A stretch of DNA of 64,000 nucleotides from Streptomyces sp. (GTDB lineage Bacteria > Actinomycetota > Actinomycetes > Streptomycetales > Streptomycetaceae): assembly GCF_031181705.1 (NCBI RefSeq), contig NZ_JAPSKN010000001.1:1-64000 (forward strand), written 5' to 3'. The notes beneath the pieces are model-generated. The model made no database searches. It saw only the letters and a list, made by a program, of their open reading frames with translations, and had not been told where the DNA came from. Positions within the stretch are counted from its first letter, which is position 1. Each line of letters starts with the position of its first letter. Shown here piece by piece: positions 9,311 to 18,260 of the stretch. The translations under genes and the position numbers were made by a program.

Positions 9311-9946
9311 ATGCAGATCGCCATCGTCCTCTACGACCGCTTCACCGCACTCGACGCCGTCGGCCCCTACGAGACCCTCGGGCGGCTCCCGGGCGCGCAG
9401 ACCGTCTTCGTCGCCGAGGAGCCCGGTCCCGTGCGCAACGACTCGGGCAGCCTCGCCCTCACCGCCGACCGGGCCCTGGCCGACGTGCCGAACCCCGACA
9501 TCATCGTCGTCCCCGGCGGCCCCGGCCCGCTGCCGCAGGCGGCCGACGGCCCCCTGCTCACCTGGCTGCGCGCCGCCGACGCCACCAGCACCTGGACGAC
9601 GTCCGTGTGCACCGGCTCCCTGCTGCTCGCGGCGGCCGGGCTCCTGCGCGGCCGCCGCGCCACCTCCCACTGGCTGGCCCTGGAGGAACTCGCCCGCCAC
9701 GGCGCGGAGCCGACGGGGGAGCGGGTCGTCACCGACGGCAAGTACGTCACCGCCGCCGGCGTCTCCGCCGGCATCGACATGGGGCTGACCCTGCTCGGCC
9801 GGATCGCCGGCGACGACCACGCGCGCATCGTCCAGCTGGCCACCGAGTACGACCCCCGGCCGCCCTACGACGCCGGATCACCGGAGAAGGCCCCCGCCCA
9901 CCTGGTCGACCTGGTGCGGACCCACGCCGGGCTCATCCTGACGTAG
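9311..9946 (+). CDS. DJ-1/PfpI family protein
   Basis: A 211-residue single-domain DJ-1/PfpI protein with the conserved cysteine in SVCTGSLLLAAAGLL and the partner segment ATSHWLALEELARHGAEP. It is close in pattern to the N-terminal half of the preceding GlxA regulator. Members act as isonitrile hydratases, glyoxalases or proteases; activity here is not assignable. The 3' end overlaps the convergent enoyl-CoA hydratase gene by 14 bases. A ribosome site (GGAAGGGAT) precedes the ATG. Confidence 0.85.
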   Translation: MQIAIVLYDRFTALDAVGPYETLGRLPGAQTVFVAEEPGPVRNDSGSLALTADRALADVPNPDIIVVPGGPGPLPQAADGPLLTWLRAADATSTWTTSVCTGSLLLAAAGLLRGRRATSHWLALEELARHGAEPTGERVVTDGKYVTAAGVSAGIDMGLTLLGRIAGDDHARIVQLATEYDPRPPYDAGSPEKAPAHLVDLVRTHAGLILT

Positions 9947-10688
9947 GCGCGCTCCAGCCGAACCGGGGCTGCCTGCGCTCGAGGAACGCGGCGACCCCCT
10001 CCGCGGTGTCACCGCTCGCGCGTGCCTGCCCGGCCCAGTGCGCGTCCCGGTCCGTGCGGCCGTCCGCGAACTCCTTGGCCGCCGCCTGCGTCAGCTGGGA
10101 GCGGGACGCCAGGACCCGGGCGAACTCGGCCACCCGCTTGCCGAGTTCGCCCGCGGGCAGCACCTCGTCGACGAGGCCGGTGCGCAGCGCCCGCTCCGCG
10201 TCGATCAACTCCGCCGAGAACAACAGGTACTTGGCGGTGGCCGGCCCCACCAGGGACACCAGCCGCCGGGTGGCGGACGAGGGGTACACGATGCCGAGCT
10301 TCGCGGGCGTCACCCCGAACAGCGCGCCCTCCTCGGCGAACCGCAGGTCGCAGGCCGCCGCCAGTTGCGCACCGCCGCCCACGCAGTGCCCCCGGATCGC
10401 CGCGAGCGCCGGCTTGGGGAACGCCGCGAGCGCCTCCTCGGCCCGCACGGCCAGCTCCTGCGCCTCCTGGGGCGAGCCCCGCAGCGTGGAGATGTCGGCC
10501 CCGGCGCAGAACGTCCCGCCCTCCCCGGTGAGCACCAGCACCCGCACGGCCGGGTCGCCCGCGAGCTTCCCGAGCAGCGGCGGCAGGGCGCGCCACATCG
10601 CGGCCGTCATGGCGTTGCGCTTCTCCGGGTGGCTGATGACGACCGTCGCGACCGACTCGGCCACGCTGTGCTGCAGCTGCGGATCCAT
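9933..10688 (-). CDS. Enoyl-CoA hydratase/isomerase family protein
   Basis: A 251-residue crotonase-fold protein. The two oxyanion-hole regions are visible (GEGGTFCAGADIS and GHCVGGGAQLAAACDLRFA), followed by FGVTPAKLGIVYPS. The residues that decide between hydratase and isomerase are not clear enough for a substrate call. I chose the ATG at 10688, since an upstream in-frame start would add a Val/Pro-rich leader. Acts on acyl-CoA thioesters in the cytoplasm, probably in fatty-acid or branched-acid breakdown. Confidence 0.85.
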   Translation of the reverse strand: MDPQLQHSVAESVATVVISHPEKRNAMTAAMWRALPPLLGKLAGDPAVRVLVLTGEGGTFCAGADISTLRGSPQEAQELAVRAEEALAAFPKPALAAIRGHCVGGGAQLAAACDLRFAEEGALFGVTPAKLGIVYPSSATRRLVSLVGPATAKYLLFSAELIDAERALRTGLVDEVLPAGELGKRVAEFARVLASRSQLTQAAAKEFADGRTDRDAHWAGQARASGDTAEGVAAFLERRQPRFGWSAPTSG

Positions 10689-10773
10689 GCGCCGGATGCT
10701 ATCCGGAGGCCAAACCCGTACAACCCGAATAGTTCGCCGAGACGGCACAACGGGGACAGGACCAGTCCCACAA

Positions 10774-10800
10774 CTGACCGTGTCATACGCCAACGGTCAG
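10774..10800. promoter_or_regulatory. Inverted repeat in the promoter region of the ATPase-type regulator
   Basis: Arms CTGACCGT (10774-10781) and ACGGTCAG (10793-10800) are perfect complements separated by 11 bases. The site lies in the 218-base gap between divergent genes, about 106 bases upstream of the start at 10907. It could be an operator; no matching regulator is known. Confidence 0.3.
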
Positions 10801-10906
10801 AAGTGCTCGATACTTGCTGACTTCTGTTCAGCCCCGGGGTCCGGAGCGCATCGTTGCCAACACTCGACACGTGGCGACAATCGAGCGCGAGGGTGGCGAC
10901 CGGACG

Positions 10907-11428
10907 ATGGACGACGAAGGGCGCGGGTTCGGCCCACGCCCAGAGGGCGGCGCGGCACCCAGGGGCGCCGCGCCCCTGGGTGCCGCGCCGGCTGATCCGC
11001 TGCCGTACGAGGGGATCTGGCGGTTCACCGCACCGGCCGTCGACGCCTCGGTCCCGCAGGCGCGGCACGCCGTACGGGACCTGCTGCGCCGTCAGGGGGT
11101 GCCGGTCGCGGACGACCTGGCCCAGGGGCTGCTGCTGATCGTCTCGGAACTGGTGACGAACGCCGTGAAACACGCCGCCGTGCTGTCGCCGACGATCGCG
11201 GTCGAACTGGCCGTCGGCGCCGAGTGGCTCCGGGTGTCCGTGGAGGACAACCACCCCTACCGGCCGACGGCCCTGGAGACCGACCACGGCCGGACCGGGG
11301 GCCGCGGCCTGCTCCTCGTCCGCGAGATCACCCGCGAGGCGGGCGGTCTGTGCGAGGTCGAGCACACCGCGAGCGGCGGCAAGGTGATCTGGGCCGCCCT
11401 GCCGCTCCGGCCCGCCCGCTTCTCCTAG
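10907..11428 (+). CDS. ATP-binding anti-sigma-factor-like (HATPase_c) protein
   Basis: A 173-residue protein with a single HATPase_c fold of the kind found in Streptomyces anti-sigma/RsbW-like regulators: N-box LLIVSELVTNAVKHAAV, G1-like VSVEDNHPYRP, G2 GGRGLLLVREI. No kinase acceptor domain. Such proteins usually bind and inhibit a sigma factor or an anti-anti-sigma protein. The start is uncertain: ATG 10907 is used here; GTG 10871 and TTG 10814 are also in frame. The first 28 codons contain an extraordinary perfect hairpin (10948-10990) encoding GAAPRGAAPLGAAP. Confidence 0.8.
   Translation: MDDEGRGFGPRPEGGAAPRGAAPLGAAPADPLPYEGIWRFTAPAVDASVPQARHAVRDLLRRQGVPVADDLAQGLLLIVSELVTNAVKHAAVLSPTIAVELAVGAEWLRVSVEDNHPYRPTALETDHGRTGGRGLLLVREITREAGGLCEVEHTASGGKVIWAALPLRPARFS
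10948..10990. repeat. Perfect 20-bp inverted repeat with 3-base loop inside a coding region
   Basis: Bases 10948-10967 and 10971-10990 are exact reverse complements around a CCG loop. The hairpin starts 41 bases after the ATG at 10907, and both strands read open through it, giving an Ala/Gly/Pro repeat in the protein. It resembles a strong terminator or a mobile palindrome but lies within the gene, before the ATPase domain. Confidence 0.9.
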
Positions 11429-11444
11429 GCCTGCCGGCGGGTCC

Positions 11445-12038
11445 TCACCAGCCGGCCGAGGTGCCCGTCAGCTCCCTGATCGCCGGCCGGGCGGCGTCCA
11501 GGACGGTCATGAACCAGGCCGAGAAGGTGTCCTTGGCGTGCCGCTCCGCGAGCTCCGGCGGCGTCACGAACGCCGTCGACGCCACCTCCGCCGGATCGGG
11601 CCGCAGCACGGCCTGCACCATGCCGACGAAGAGGTGGTTGTACTCCTGCTCCACCAGTCCCGACTCCGGGTCCGGGTGGTTGTAGCGGACCGTGCCCGCC
11701 TCGGCCAGCAGGGAGGGGGAGGCGCCGAGCTCCTCGAAGGTGCGCCGCGCCGCCGCCGCGAAGGGCGCCTCACCCGGGTAGGGGTGGCCGCAGCAGGTGT
11801 TGGACCACACCCCGGGGGAGTGGTACTTGCCCAGCGCGCGCCGCTGGAGCAGCAGCCGGCCGTACTCGTCGAAGAGGAACACGGAGAACGCGCGGTGCAA
11901 CTGCCCGGGCGGCTGGTGTGCGGCGAGCTTCTCCGCGGTGCCGACCGTCACGCCGTCCTCGTCGACCAGTTCCAGCAAAATCGCGTCTGCGGTGCCGTTC
12001 GACGGGCTGTGCGTCGCGGTGGCAGGTGTGATCGGCAT
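11445..12038 (-). CDS. idi: Isopentenyl-diphosphate delta-isomerase, type I
   Basis: A 197-residue Nudix-fold IPP isomerase interconverting isopentenyl and dimethylallyl diphosphate. The catalytic Cys is in NTCCGHPYPGE and the catalytic Glu in LVEQEYNHLFVG; the substrate-binding HRAFSVFLFDEYGRLLLQRR is intact. I chose the second of two close ATGs because GAAGGA lies five bases before it and would overlap the first. The gene supplies the prenyl synthase of the hopanoid operon 14 kb away. It ends 16 bases from the convergent ATPase gene. Confidence 0.95.
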   Translation of the reverse strand: MPITPATATHSPSNGTADAILLELVDEDGVTVGTAEKLAAHQPPGQLHRAFSVFLFDEYGRLLLQRRALGKYHSPGVWSNTCCGHPYPGEAPFAAAARRTFEELGASPSLLAEAGTVRYNHPDPESGLVEQEYNHLFVGMVQAVLRPDPAEVASTAFVTPPELAERHAKDTFSAWFMTVLDAARPAIRELTGTSAGW

Positions 12039-12303
12039 ACCCATCCTTCACATCGGTCTTCGCGCCCCAAGTCTGCCGTACGAATCCGGCACTCCCGGCA
12101 CTTCGCTGTCCCCGCATGTCCCGCACGGCGGGTGGCGTCGCCGGGACGCCGGAAGGAGGGACCCCGCAGGGGATCGTGCCCGGGCCGATGGGCCGAAAAT
12201 CGTCTCCGCCGAGGCGGTGAGAGCCTCCGGCGCGGGCGCGCGCCGGACGGTCGTGCACCCCGGCGCACACCAGACGTCACGCGCCCCACGGGCCTCCCCT
12301 GCC

Positions 12304-13242
12304 TCAGTGACAGAGATGCGCCTCGTGCTCCGCGTGCCCGCCCGGCTCCAGCTGGAAGGTGCAGTGCTCCACGTCGAAGTGGTCACCGAGGCAGTTCTGC
12401 AGCTCGTGCAGCATCTTCTCGTGGCCTGTCGCACTCAGCGCCTCCGAGCTGACGACCACGTGGGCCGACAGCACCGGCATGCCCGAGGTGATGGTCCAGG
12501 CGTGCAGGTCGTGGACGTCCTCCACCCCGTCCGTGGCGAGGATGTGCGCCCGCACCTGCGCCATGTCGACGCCCTTGGGGGCCGCCTCCAGCAGCACGTC
12601 GAGGGTCTCGCGCAGCAGCTTCAGGGTCCGGGGCACGATCATCAGCGCGATCACGAGCGAGGCGATCGGGTCGGCCGCCTGCCAGCCCGTGAGCATGATC
12701 ACCACAGCGGAGACGATCACCGTGACCGACCCCAGCGCGTCCGCCGCGACCTCGAGGAACGCGCCGCGCACGTTCAGGCTCTCCTTCTGGCCCCGCATCA
12801 GCAGCGCCAGCGACACCAGGTTCGCGACCAGGCCGATCGCACCGAACAGCAGCGCCAGCCGGCCCTCGGTCTGCGCCGGGGTGAGGAAGCGCTGCACCGA
12901 CTCGTACACGACGTACCCGCCGGCCCCCAGCAGCAGCAGGCAGTTGGCCAGGGCGGCGAGGATCTCGGCCCGCGCGTAGCCGAAGGTGGCCCGGTCGCTC
13001 GGCGGGCGGTTCGCGAAGTGGATCGCGGCCAGCGCCATGGCCAGGCCCAGCGCGTCCGTCGCCATGTGCGCCGAGTCCGCGACCAGCGCCAGCGAGTCGG
13101 CGAGGACGCCACCGACGATCTGGACCGCCACGATGCCGAGCGTGATCGCCAGCGCGACCCGCAGCCGGCCGCGGTACGCCGAGGTCGCCGTGGCGCCGCC
13201 CGGCCCGCCGTGCGCGTGCCCGTGATCGTGCCCAGCCCCCAT
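12304..13242 (-). CDS. Cation diffusion facilitator (CDF/CzcD-type) transporter
   Basis: A 312-residue inner-membrane metal-proton antiporter with six predicted membrane segments. The N-terminus is His-rich (GAGHDHGHAHGG). Transport-site acidic and His residues are seen in VADSAHMATDALGLAMA and ADALGSVTVIVSAVV, and the cytoplasmic C-terminal domain has DVHDLHAWTITSGMPVLSAHV. These fit zinc or similar divalent cation export. The gene reads away from galE; its ATG lies about 100 bases from the galE terminator. Confidence 0.9.
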   Translation of the reverse strand: MGAGHDHGHAHGGPGGATATSAYRGRLRVALAITLGIVAVQIVGGVLADSLALVADSAHMATDALGLAMALAAIHFANRPPSDRATFGYARAEILAALANCLLLLGAGGYVVYESVQRFLTPAQTEGRLALLFGAIGLVANLVSLALLMRGQKESLNVRGAFLEVAADALGSVTVIVSAVVIMLTGWQAADPIASLVIALMIVPRTLKLLRETLDVLLEAAPKGVDMAQVRAHILATDGVEDVHDLHAWTITSGMPVLSAHVVVSSEALSATGHEKMLHELQNCLGDHFDVEHCTFQLEPGGHAEHEAHLCH

Positions 13243-13342
13243 GAAAAGCCACCCTTCCGCGTCCGCCTCATCCTGCTCGGGGACCCCAGTGAACTACGGG
13301 GAGGGGGTATGCGCAACGCGGCACTGAACACCGTTGTCATGT

Positions 13343-13377
13343 GCCCTGACCTGCGAAAACGATACGCAGGTCAGGGC
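13343..13377 (-). terminator. Terminator hairpin downstream of galE
   Basis: Arms 13343-13355 and 13365-13377 (GCCCTGACCTGCG and its complement) form a perfect 13-bp stem with a nine-base loop, starting five bases beyond the galE stop. There is no U-run, as usual in Streptomyces. Confidence 0.75.
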
Positions 13378-13381
13378 GCCC

Positions 13382-14371
13382 TCAGCGACTCTCGGCGGGT
13401 CGGGAGCCGTGGTGCAGCAGCCAGCCGCGCCAGGCCGACTCGGCCATCTCGCGCACCCCGCGCCGGGCGGTCCAGTCGAGTTCCGCGGCCGCCCGCGCCG
13501 CGGACGCGACCGCCCGCGGCGCGTCCCCGGGGCGCCGGCCCTCGACGACCGGGGGCCGCCGGTCGCCCGTGACCTCACCGATGACCGTGATCAGCTCGCG
13601 CACCGAGACGCCCTCCCCGCGGCCGATGTTGACCGTCAGATCGCCCGGGACGCCGTCCCCGGCGAGCCGCCGGGCCGCCGCGAGGTGCGCCTCGGCCAGG
13701 TCGGCGACGTGGATGTAGTCGCGCACACAGGTGCCGTCCGGGGTCGGGTAGTCGTCGCCGAAGATCCGGGGCGCCTCGTCGCGGGTCAGCCGGTCGAACA
13801 CCATCGGCACGATGTTGAACACCCCCGTGTCCGCCAGCTCGGGCGCGGCCGCCCCCGCCACGTTGAAATAGCGCAGGCACACGGTGGAGATCCCGTGCGC
13901 CCGGCCCGCCGCCCGCACCAGCCACTCCCCGGCCAGCTTGGTCTCGCCGTACGGGTTCACCGGCGCGCAGGGCGTGTCCTCCGTGATGAGGTCCACACCC
14001 GGGTCGCCGTACACCGCCGCCGACGACGAGAACACGAAGCGCCGGATGCCCGCCTGGGCCACCGCGTCCAGCAGGGTCGCGAGGCCGCCCACGTTCTCCC
14101 GGTAGTACCGCGTCGGCTGCGCCACGGACTCGGCGACCTGCTTGCGCGCCGCGAGGTGCACCACCCCCGTCACGCCGTGCTCCGCGAACACTTGCTTCAG
14201 CAGCGCCCCGTCGAGCGAGGAGCCCCGCACCAGCGGAACGCCGGACGGCAGCCGCGCGGGCACCCCGGCCGAGAGGTCGTCCAGGGCGAGGACGCGCTCC
14301 CCGGCCTCCGTCATGGCCCTGGCCACATGGGCCCCGATGTAGCCGGCCCCGCCGGTGATCAGCCAAGTCAT
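13382..14371 (-). CDS. galE: UDP-glucose 4-epimerase
   Basis: A 329-residue extended short-chain dehydrogenase. It begins with the NAD-binding TGGAGYIGAHVARA and has the catalytic SSSAAVYG serine region and YGETK (YxxxK). Converts UDP-galactose and UDP-glucose. Length and start agree with the family; longer in-frame readings upstream lack sense. It is divergent from the CDP-alcohol phosphotransferase operon, 276 bases apart, and may supply sugar nucleotide to that operon's glycosyltransferase. Confidence 0.93.
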   Translation of the reverse strand: MTWLITGGAGYIGAHVARAMTEAGERVLALDDLSAGVPARLPSGVPLVRGSSLDGALLKQVFAEHGVTGVVHLAARKQVAESVAQPTRYYRENVGGLATLLDAVAQAGIRRFVFSSSAAVYGDPGVDLITEDTPCAPVNPYGETKLAGEWLVRAAGRAHGISTVCLRYFNVAGAAAPELADTGVFNIVPMVFDRLTRDEAPRIFGDDYPTPDGTCVRDYIHVADLAEAHLAAARRLAGDGVPGDLTVNIGRGEGVSVRELITVIGEVTGDRRPPVVEGRRPGDAPRAVASAARAAAELDWTARRGVREMAESAWRGWLLHHGSRPAESR

Positions 14372-14647
14372 GGTCGCCCACCCTATGCCGCCGTCACCGC
14401 GCCCGGCGCAATGTCCCCGATGTCCGGTACGGGAAGCGCGGTTTGTGGGGCGGCCCCCGGATCCACGATGATGATCGCGGCAAGGGCTCGGGCGAACTGC
14501 GTCGATCCATCCGCCGAACGGGTGGTGAACACGCCCTTCCCGGCATCCGATAGCCTCTGCCGACAGCCGCCCGGCAGTCACCGGCACGGGCGCCCCCATC
14601 GTGCACACCACCGGCGCGGACGCGTCGGTACCAGGGAGTGAATTCGG

Positions 14648-16462
14648 TTGCCGACCGCCATCCTCACCGGTCAGCCGGTCCCCGGATCGTCGATCGAGGG
14701 CGACCTGCGGTCCCTCGGGTTCGACGTCCGGGTCGCGGCCGACGCCGCCGAGGCCGAGACACTGCTCGCCGAGGTGCCGGGCGACGAGCGGGTCGCCCTG
14801 GTCGACGCCCGCTTCGTGGGGCACGTGCACGCACTGCGCCTCGGCCTCACCGACCCCCGCTTCCCGCTCGCCGCGATCCCCGGCGCCGTGACCGCCCGCC
14901 CGGCCGGCCGCCAGGCCCTCACCCGGGCCATGGCCCGCGAGAACTCCTCAGGCGGCGGCACCACCCTGGTCGACAGCCTCGCCGACCGCGTCCTCACCGC
15001 CCTGGACGCCGACGGAACCGCCGTGCACCGCCCCGAGCTGGGCACCCTGGTCGCCGCCGTCCCCGTCGACCCGCAGGCCCGCAACGAGGCCCGGCAGGCG
15101 GTCGCGGACGTCGACGACGAGGCCGTACGCCTGAAGTCGGCCGTGAAGGCCCGCGACGGCTTCTTCACCACCTTCTGCGTCAGCCCGTACTCCCGTTACC
15201 TCGCCCGCTGGTGCGCCCGCCGGGGCCTGACCCCGAACCAGGTCACCACCGCCTCGCTGCTGACCGCCCTCATAGCGGCGGCCTGCGCGGCCACCGGCAC
15301 CCGCGGCGGCTTCGTCGCGGCCGGTGTCCTGCTGATCGCCTCCTTCGTGCTCGACTGCACCGACGGCCAGCTCGCCCGCTACTCCCTGCAGTACTCCACG
15401 CTCGGCGCCTGGCTGGACGCCACCTTCGACCGGGCCAAGGAGTACGCCTACTACGCCGGCCTCGCCCTCGGTGCCGCGCGCGGCGGCGACGACGTCTGGG
15501 CCCTGGCCCTCGGCGCCATGGTCCTGCAGACCTGCCGGCACGTCGTGGACTTCTCCTTCAACGAGGCCAACCACGACGCCACCGCCAACACCAGCCCCAC
15601 CGCCGCCCTGTCCGACAAGCTCGACAGCGTCGGCTGGACGGTCTGGGTGCGCCGCATGATCGTCCTGCCCATCGGCGAACGCTGGGCGATGATCGCGGTG
15701 CTCACGGCCCTCACCACCCCCCGCGTCACCTTCTACGCCCTGCTCGCCGGCTGCGCGTTCGCGGCGACGTACACGACGGCGGGCCGGGTACTGCGCTCCC
15801 TCACCCGCCGGGCGCAGCGCACCGACCGGGCGGCACGCGCCCTGGCCGACCTCGCGGACAGCGGCCCGCTCGCCCAGGGCATCGCCGAGGCGCTGCGCAG
15901 GCCCGCGCGCTCGCTGCCGGGCTTCACCGCACCCGCCGTCGCCCTCCTCGGCGGCCTCGCCGTCGTCCTCACGTCCGCGGTGACCGGCTTCGGCGGGCCC
16001 TGGCCGGTCGTCGCCGCACTCGCCTACGCCCTGGCCTCGGGCCTCGCCGTCGCCCGCCCCCTCAAGGGCGCCCTCGACTGGCTCGTGCCCCCGTTCCTGC
16101 GCGCCGCCGAGTACGGCACCGTCCTGGTGCTGGCGGCCCGGGCGGACGTGAACGGAGCCCTTCCTGCGGCTTTCGGGCTGGTGGCCGCGGTCGCCTACCA
16201 TCACTACGACACGGTGTACCGCATCCGCGGCGACGCCGGAGCGCCCCCCGCCTGGCTGGTGCGTTCCATCGGGGGGCACGAGGGACGGACGCTGCTCGTC
16301 ACCGTCCTCGCCGCGCTGCTCGCCGCCCCGCAGTTCACGGTCGCGCTCATGGTCCTCGCCGTGGCCGTGGCCCTGGTGGTGCTCGTCGAGAGCATCCGCT
16401 TCTGGGTCGCCGCCCACAAGGGCGGCGCACCCGCCGTACACGATGAAGGAGAACCCGCATGA
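14648..16462 (+). CDS. CDP-alcohol phosphatidyltransferase with N-terminal DUF5941-like region
   Basis: A 604-residue membrane enzyme starting at TTG with a GGGAG ribosome site. The first about 180 residues are soluble; then comes the CDP-alcohol phosphotransferase core with a complete signature D236-x2-D239-G-x2-A-R244-x8-G253-x3-D257-x3-D261. Several further membrane segments follow to the C-terminus. The family moves a phosphoalcohol from a CDP-alcohol onto a second alcohol, or diacylglycerol phosphate onto an alcohol. It is first in a tight operon (4-base overlap with the nucleotidyltransferase). Substrate unknown; neighbours suggest CDP-glycerol or CDP-inositol chemistry. Confidence 0.85.
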   Translation: MPTAILTGQPVPGSSIEGDLRSLGFDVRVAADAAEAETLLAEVPGDERVALVDARFVGHVHALRLGLTDPRFPLAAIPGAVTARPAGRQALTRAMARENSSGGGTTLVDSLADRVLTALDADGTAVHRPELGTLVAAVPVDPQARNEARQAVADVDDEAVRLKSAVKARDGFFTTFCVSPYSRYLARWCARRGLTPNQVTTASLLTALIAAACAATGTRGGFVAAGVLLIASFVLDCTDGQLARYSLQYSTLGAWLDATFDRAKEYAYYAGLALGAARGGDDVWALALGAMVLQTCRHVVDFSFNEANHDATANTSPTAALSDKLDSVGWTVWVRRMIVLPIGERWAMIAVLTALTTPRVTFYALLAGCAFAATYTTAGRVLRSLTRRAQRTDRAARALADLADSGPLAQGIAEALRRPARSLPGFTAPAVALLGGLAVVLTSAVTGFGGPWPVVAALAYALASGLAVARPLKGALDWLVPPFLRAAEYGTVLVLAARADVNGALPAAFGLVAAVAYHHYDTVYRIRGDAGAPPAWLVRSIGGHEGRTLLVTVLAALLAAPQFTVALMVLAVAVALVVLVESIRFWVAAHKGGAPAVHDEGEPA

Positions 16463-17211
16463 TCGGCCTCGTGCTGGCGGCCGGCGCCGGACGGCGTCTG
16501 CGCCCCTACACCGACAGCCTTCCCAAGGCGCTGGTGCCGGTGGGGCCCGCGGGCATAGAGGGCGAACCAACGGTTCTCGACCTGACCCTCGCCAACTTCG
16601 CCGAGGTCGGCCTCACGGAAGCGGCGATCATCGTCGGCTACCGCAAGGAGGCCGTCTACGCGCGCCGGGAGGCGCTGGAGCGGAAGTACGGCCTCAAGCT
16701 CACCCTCATCGACAACGACAAGGCCGAGGAGTGGAACAACGCCTACTCCCTGTGGTGCGGGCGTGACGCCCTCAAGGACGGCGTGATCCTCGCCAACGGC
16801 GACACCGTCCACCCGGTCTCCGTCGAGAAGACGCTGCTCGCCGCCCGCGGCGAGGGCAGGAAGATCATCCTCGCGCTCGACACGGTCAAGCAGCTCGCCG
16901 ACGAGGAGATGAAGGTCGTCGTCGACCCGGCCAAGGGCATGACGAAGATCACCAAGCTGATGGACCCCGCCGAGGCCACCGGCGAGTACATCGGCGTCAC
17001 CCTCATCGAGGGCGACGCGGCCCCGGAGCTCGCCGACGCGCTCAAGGCCGTCTGGGAGACCGACCCGCAGCAGTTCTACGAGCACGGCTACCAGGAGCTG
17101 GTCAACCGCGGCTTCCGCATCGACGTGGCACCCATCGGCGACGTCAGCTGGGTCGAGATCGACAACCACGACGATCTCGCCCGTGGACGGGAGATCGCAT
17201 GCCAGTACTGA
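16459..17211 (+). CDS. Nucleotidyltransferase (CTP:phosphoalcohol cytidylyltransferase-like)
   Basis: A 250-residue GT-A-like NTP transferase. The nucleotide-binding signature is GLVLAAGAGRRLRPYTDSLPKALVP, shown here as LAAGAGRRLRPYT and LPKALVP; a metal-binding NGDT lies near residue 114. The pattern resembles phosphocholine/inositol-phosphate cytidylyltransferases more than sugar nucleotide synthases. It overlaps the gene before it by 4 bases (ATGA) and the dehydrogenase after it by 13, so translation is coupled. The likely job is to activate the phosphoalcohol made by the next enzyme. Confidence 0.85.
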   Translation: MIGLVLAAGAGRRLRPYTDSLPKALVPVGPAGIEGEPTVLDLTLANFAEVGLTEAAIIVGYRKEAVYARREALERKYGLKLTLIDNDKAEEWNNAYSLWCGRDALKDGVILANGDTVHPVSVEKTLLAARGEGRKIILALDTVKQLADEEMKVVVDPAKGMTKITKLMDPAEATGEYIGVTLIEGDAAPELADALKAVWETDPQQFYEHGYQELVNRGFRIDVAPIGDVSWVEIDNHDDLARGREIACQY

Positions 17212-18260
17212 CGCGGCTGATCCCCTCGCCGCTCGTCGTGGACATCCGCCCCGGTGCCCTCGACGACCTGGCGTGCGTCCTCGCCGACGAGCGCATCTCG
17301 CACTCCGGCCGTCTCGCCGTCGCCGTCAGTGGCGGCTCGGGCGCGAAGCTGCGCGAGCGCATCTCGCCCGGCATGCCCGGCGCCACCTGGTACGAGGTCG
17401 GCGGCGGCACCCTCGACGACGCGGTCCGGCTGGCCAGTGACATAAAGGCCGGCCACTACGACGCGGTCGTCGGCCTCGGCGGCGGCAAGATCATCGACTG
17501 CGCGAAGTTCGCCGCGGCACGCGTCGGGCTGCCCCTGGTCGCCGTGCCGACCAACCTCGCGCACGACGGCCTGTGCTCGCCGGTCGCCACCCTCGACAAC
17601 GACGCGGGCCGCGGCTCCTACGGCGTGCCGAACCCGATCGCGGTCGTCATCGACCTCGACGTCATCCGCGAGGCCCCGGTCCGCTTCGTCCGGGCCGGCA
17701 TCGGCGACGCCGTCTCCAACATCTCGGCGATCGCCGACTGGGAGCTGGCGGGCCGCGTCAAGGGCGAACGGATCGACGGACTCGCCGCGGCCATGGCCCG
17801 CCAGGCCGGCGAGGCCGTGCTGCGGCACCCGGGCGGCATCGGGGACAACGACTTCCTCCAGGTGCTCGCCGAGGCGCTCGTCCTCAGCGGCATCGCCATG
17901 TCGGTGTCGGGTGACTCGCGGCCGTCCTCCGGGGCGTGCCACGAGATCAACCACGCCTTCGACCTGCTCTACCCGAAGCGGGCCGCCGCCCACGGCGAGC
18001 AGTGCGGTCTCGGCGCGGCCTTCGCGATGTGGCTGCGCGGGGCGCACGAGCAGTCGGCGTACATGGCCGAGGTGCTGCGCCGCCACGGTCTGCCCGTGCT
18101 GCCGGACGAGATCGGCTTCACCACGGACGAGTTCGTCAGGGTCGTCGAGTTCGCCCCCGAGACCCGCCCCGGCCGCTACACCATCCTCGAACACCTCGAC
18201 CTGAACACCGAACAGATCAAGGACACCTACACCGACTATGTCAAGGCCATCGGTAGCTGA
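17199..18260 (+). CDS. sn-glycerol-1-phosphate dehydrogenase-like iron-containing dehydrogenase
   Basis: A 353-residue group III metal-dependent dehydrogenase. NAD(P)-binding GLGGGKIIDCAKFAA, then PTNLAHDGLCSPVA (D123), SRPSSGACHEINHAFD (H248) and AAAHGEQCGLG (H265): these are the metal ligands and motifs of glycerol-1-phosphate dehydrogenase (EgsA/AraM), not of ordinary iron alcohol dehydrogenases. The family reduces dihydroxyacetone phosphate to sn-glycerol 1-phosphate, the archaeal lipid stereoisomer. Overlaps its neighbours on both sides (13 and 23 bases). A related sugar-phosphate substrate is the main alternative. Confidence 0.8.
   Translation: MPVLTRLIPSPLVVDIRPGALDDLACVLADERISHSGRLAVAVSGGSGAKLRERISPGMPGATWYEVGGGTLDDAVRLASDIKAGHYDAVVGLGGGKIIDCAKFAAARVGLPLVAVPTNLAHDGLCSPVATLDNDAGRGSYGVPNPIAVVIDLDVIREAPVRFVRAGIGDAVSNISAIADWELAGRVKGERIDGLAAAMARQAGEAVLRHPGGIGDNDFLQVLAEALVLSGIAMSVSGDSRPSSGACHEINHAFDLLYPKRAAAHGEQCGLGAAFAMWLRGAHEQSAYMAEVLRRHGLPVLPDEIGFTTDEFVRVVEFAPETRPGRYTILEHLDLNTEQIKDTYTDYVKAIGS

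Noticed and set aside
7340-9820. Apparent 826-codon fusion of a long N-terminus with the SCO6745-family protein
   Set aside because: The upstream part is antisense to the GlxA and DJ-1 genes; a proper ATG sits at 8209.
13295-13310. G-tract TACGGGGAGGGGGTAT upstream of the CDF transporter as a CsoR-like metal operator
   Set aside because: CsoR-type sites need an inverted C-tract/G-tract arrangement; this is a one-sided G-tract and not symmetric.
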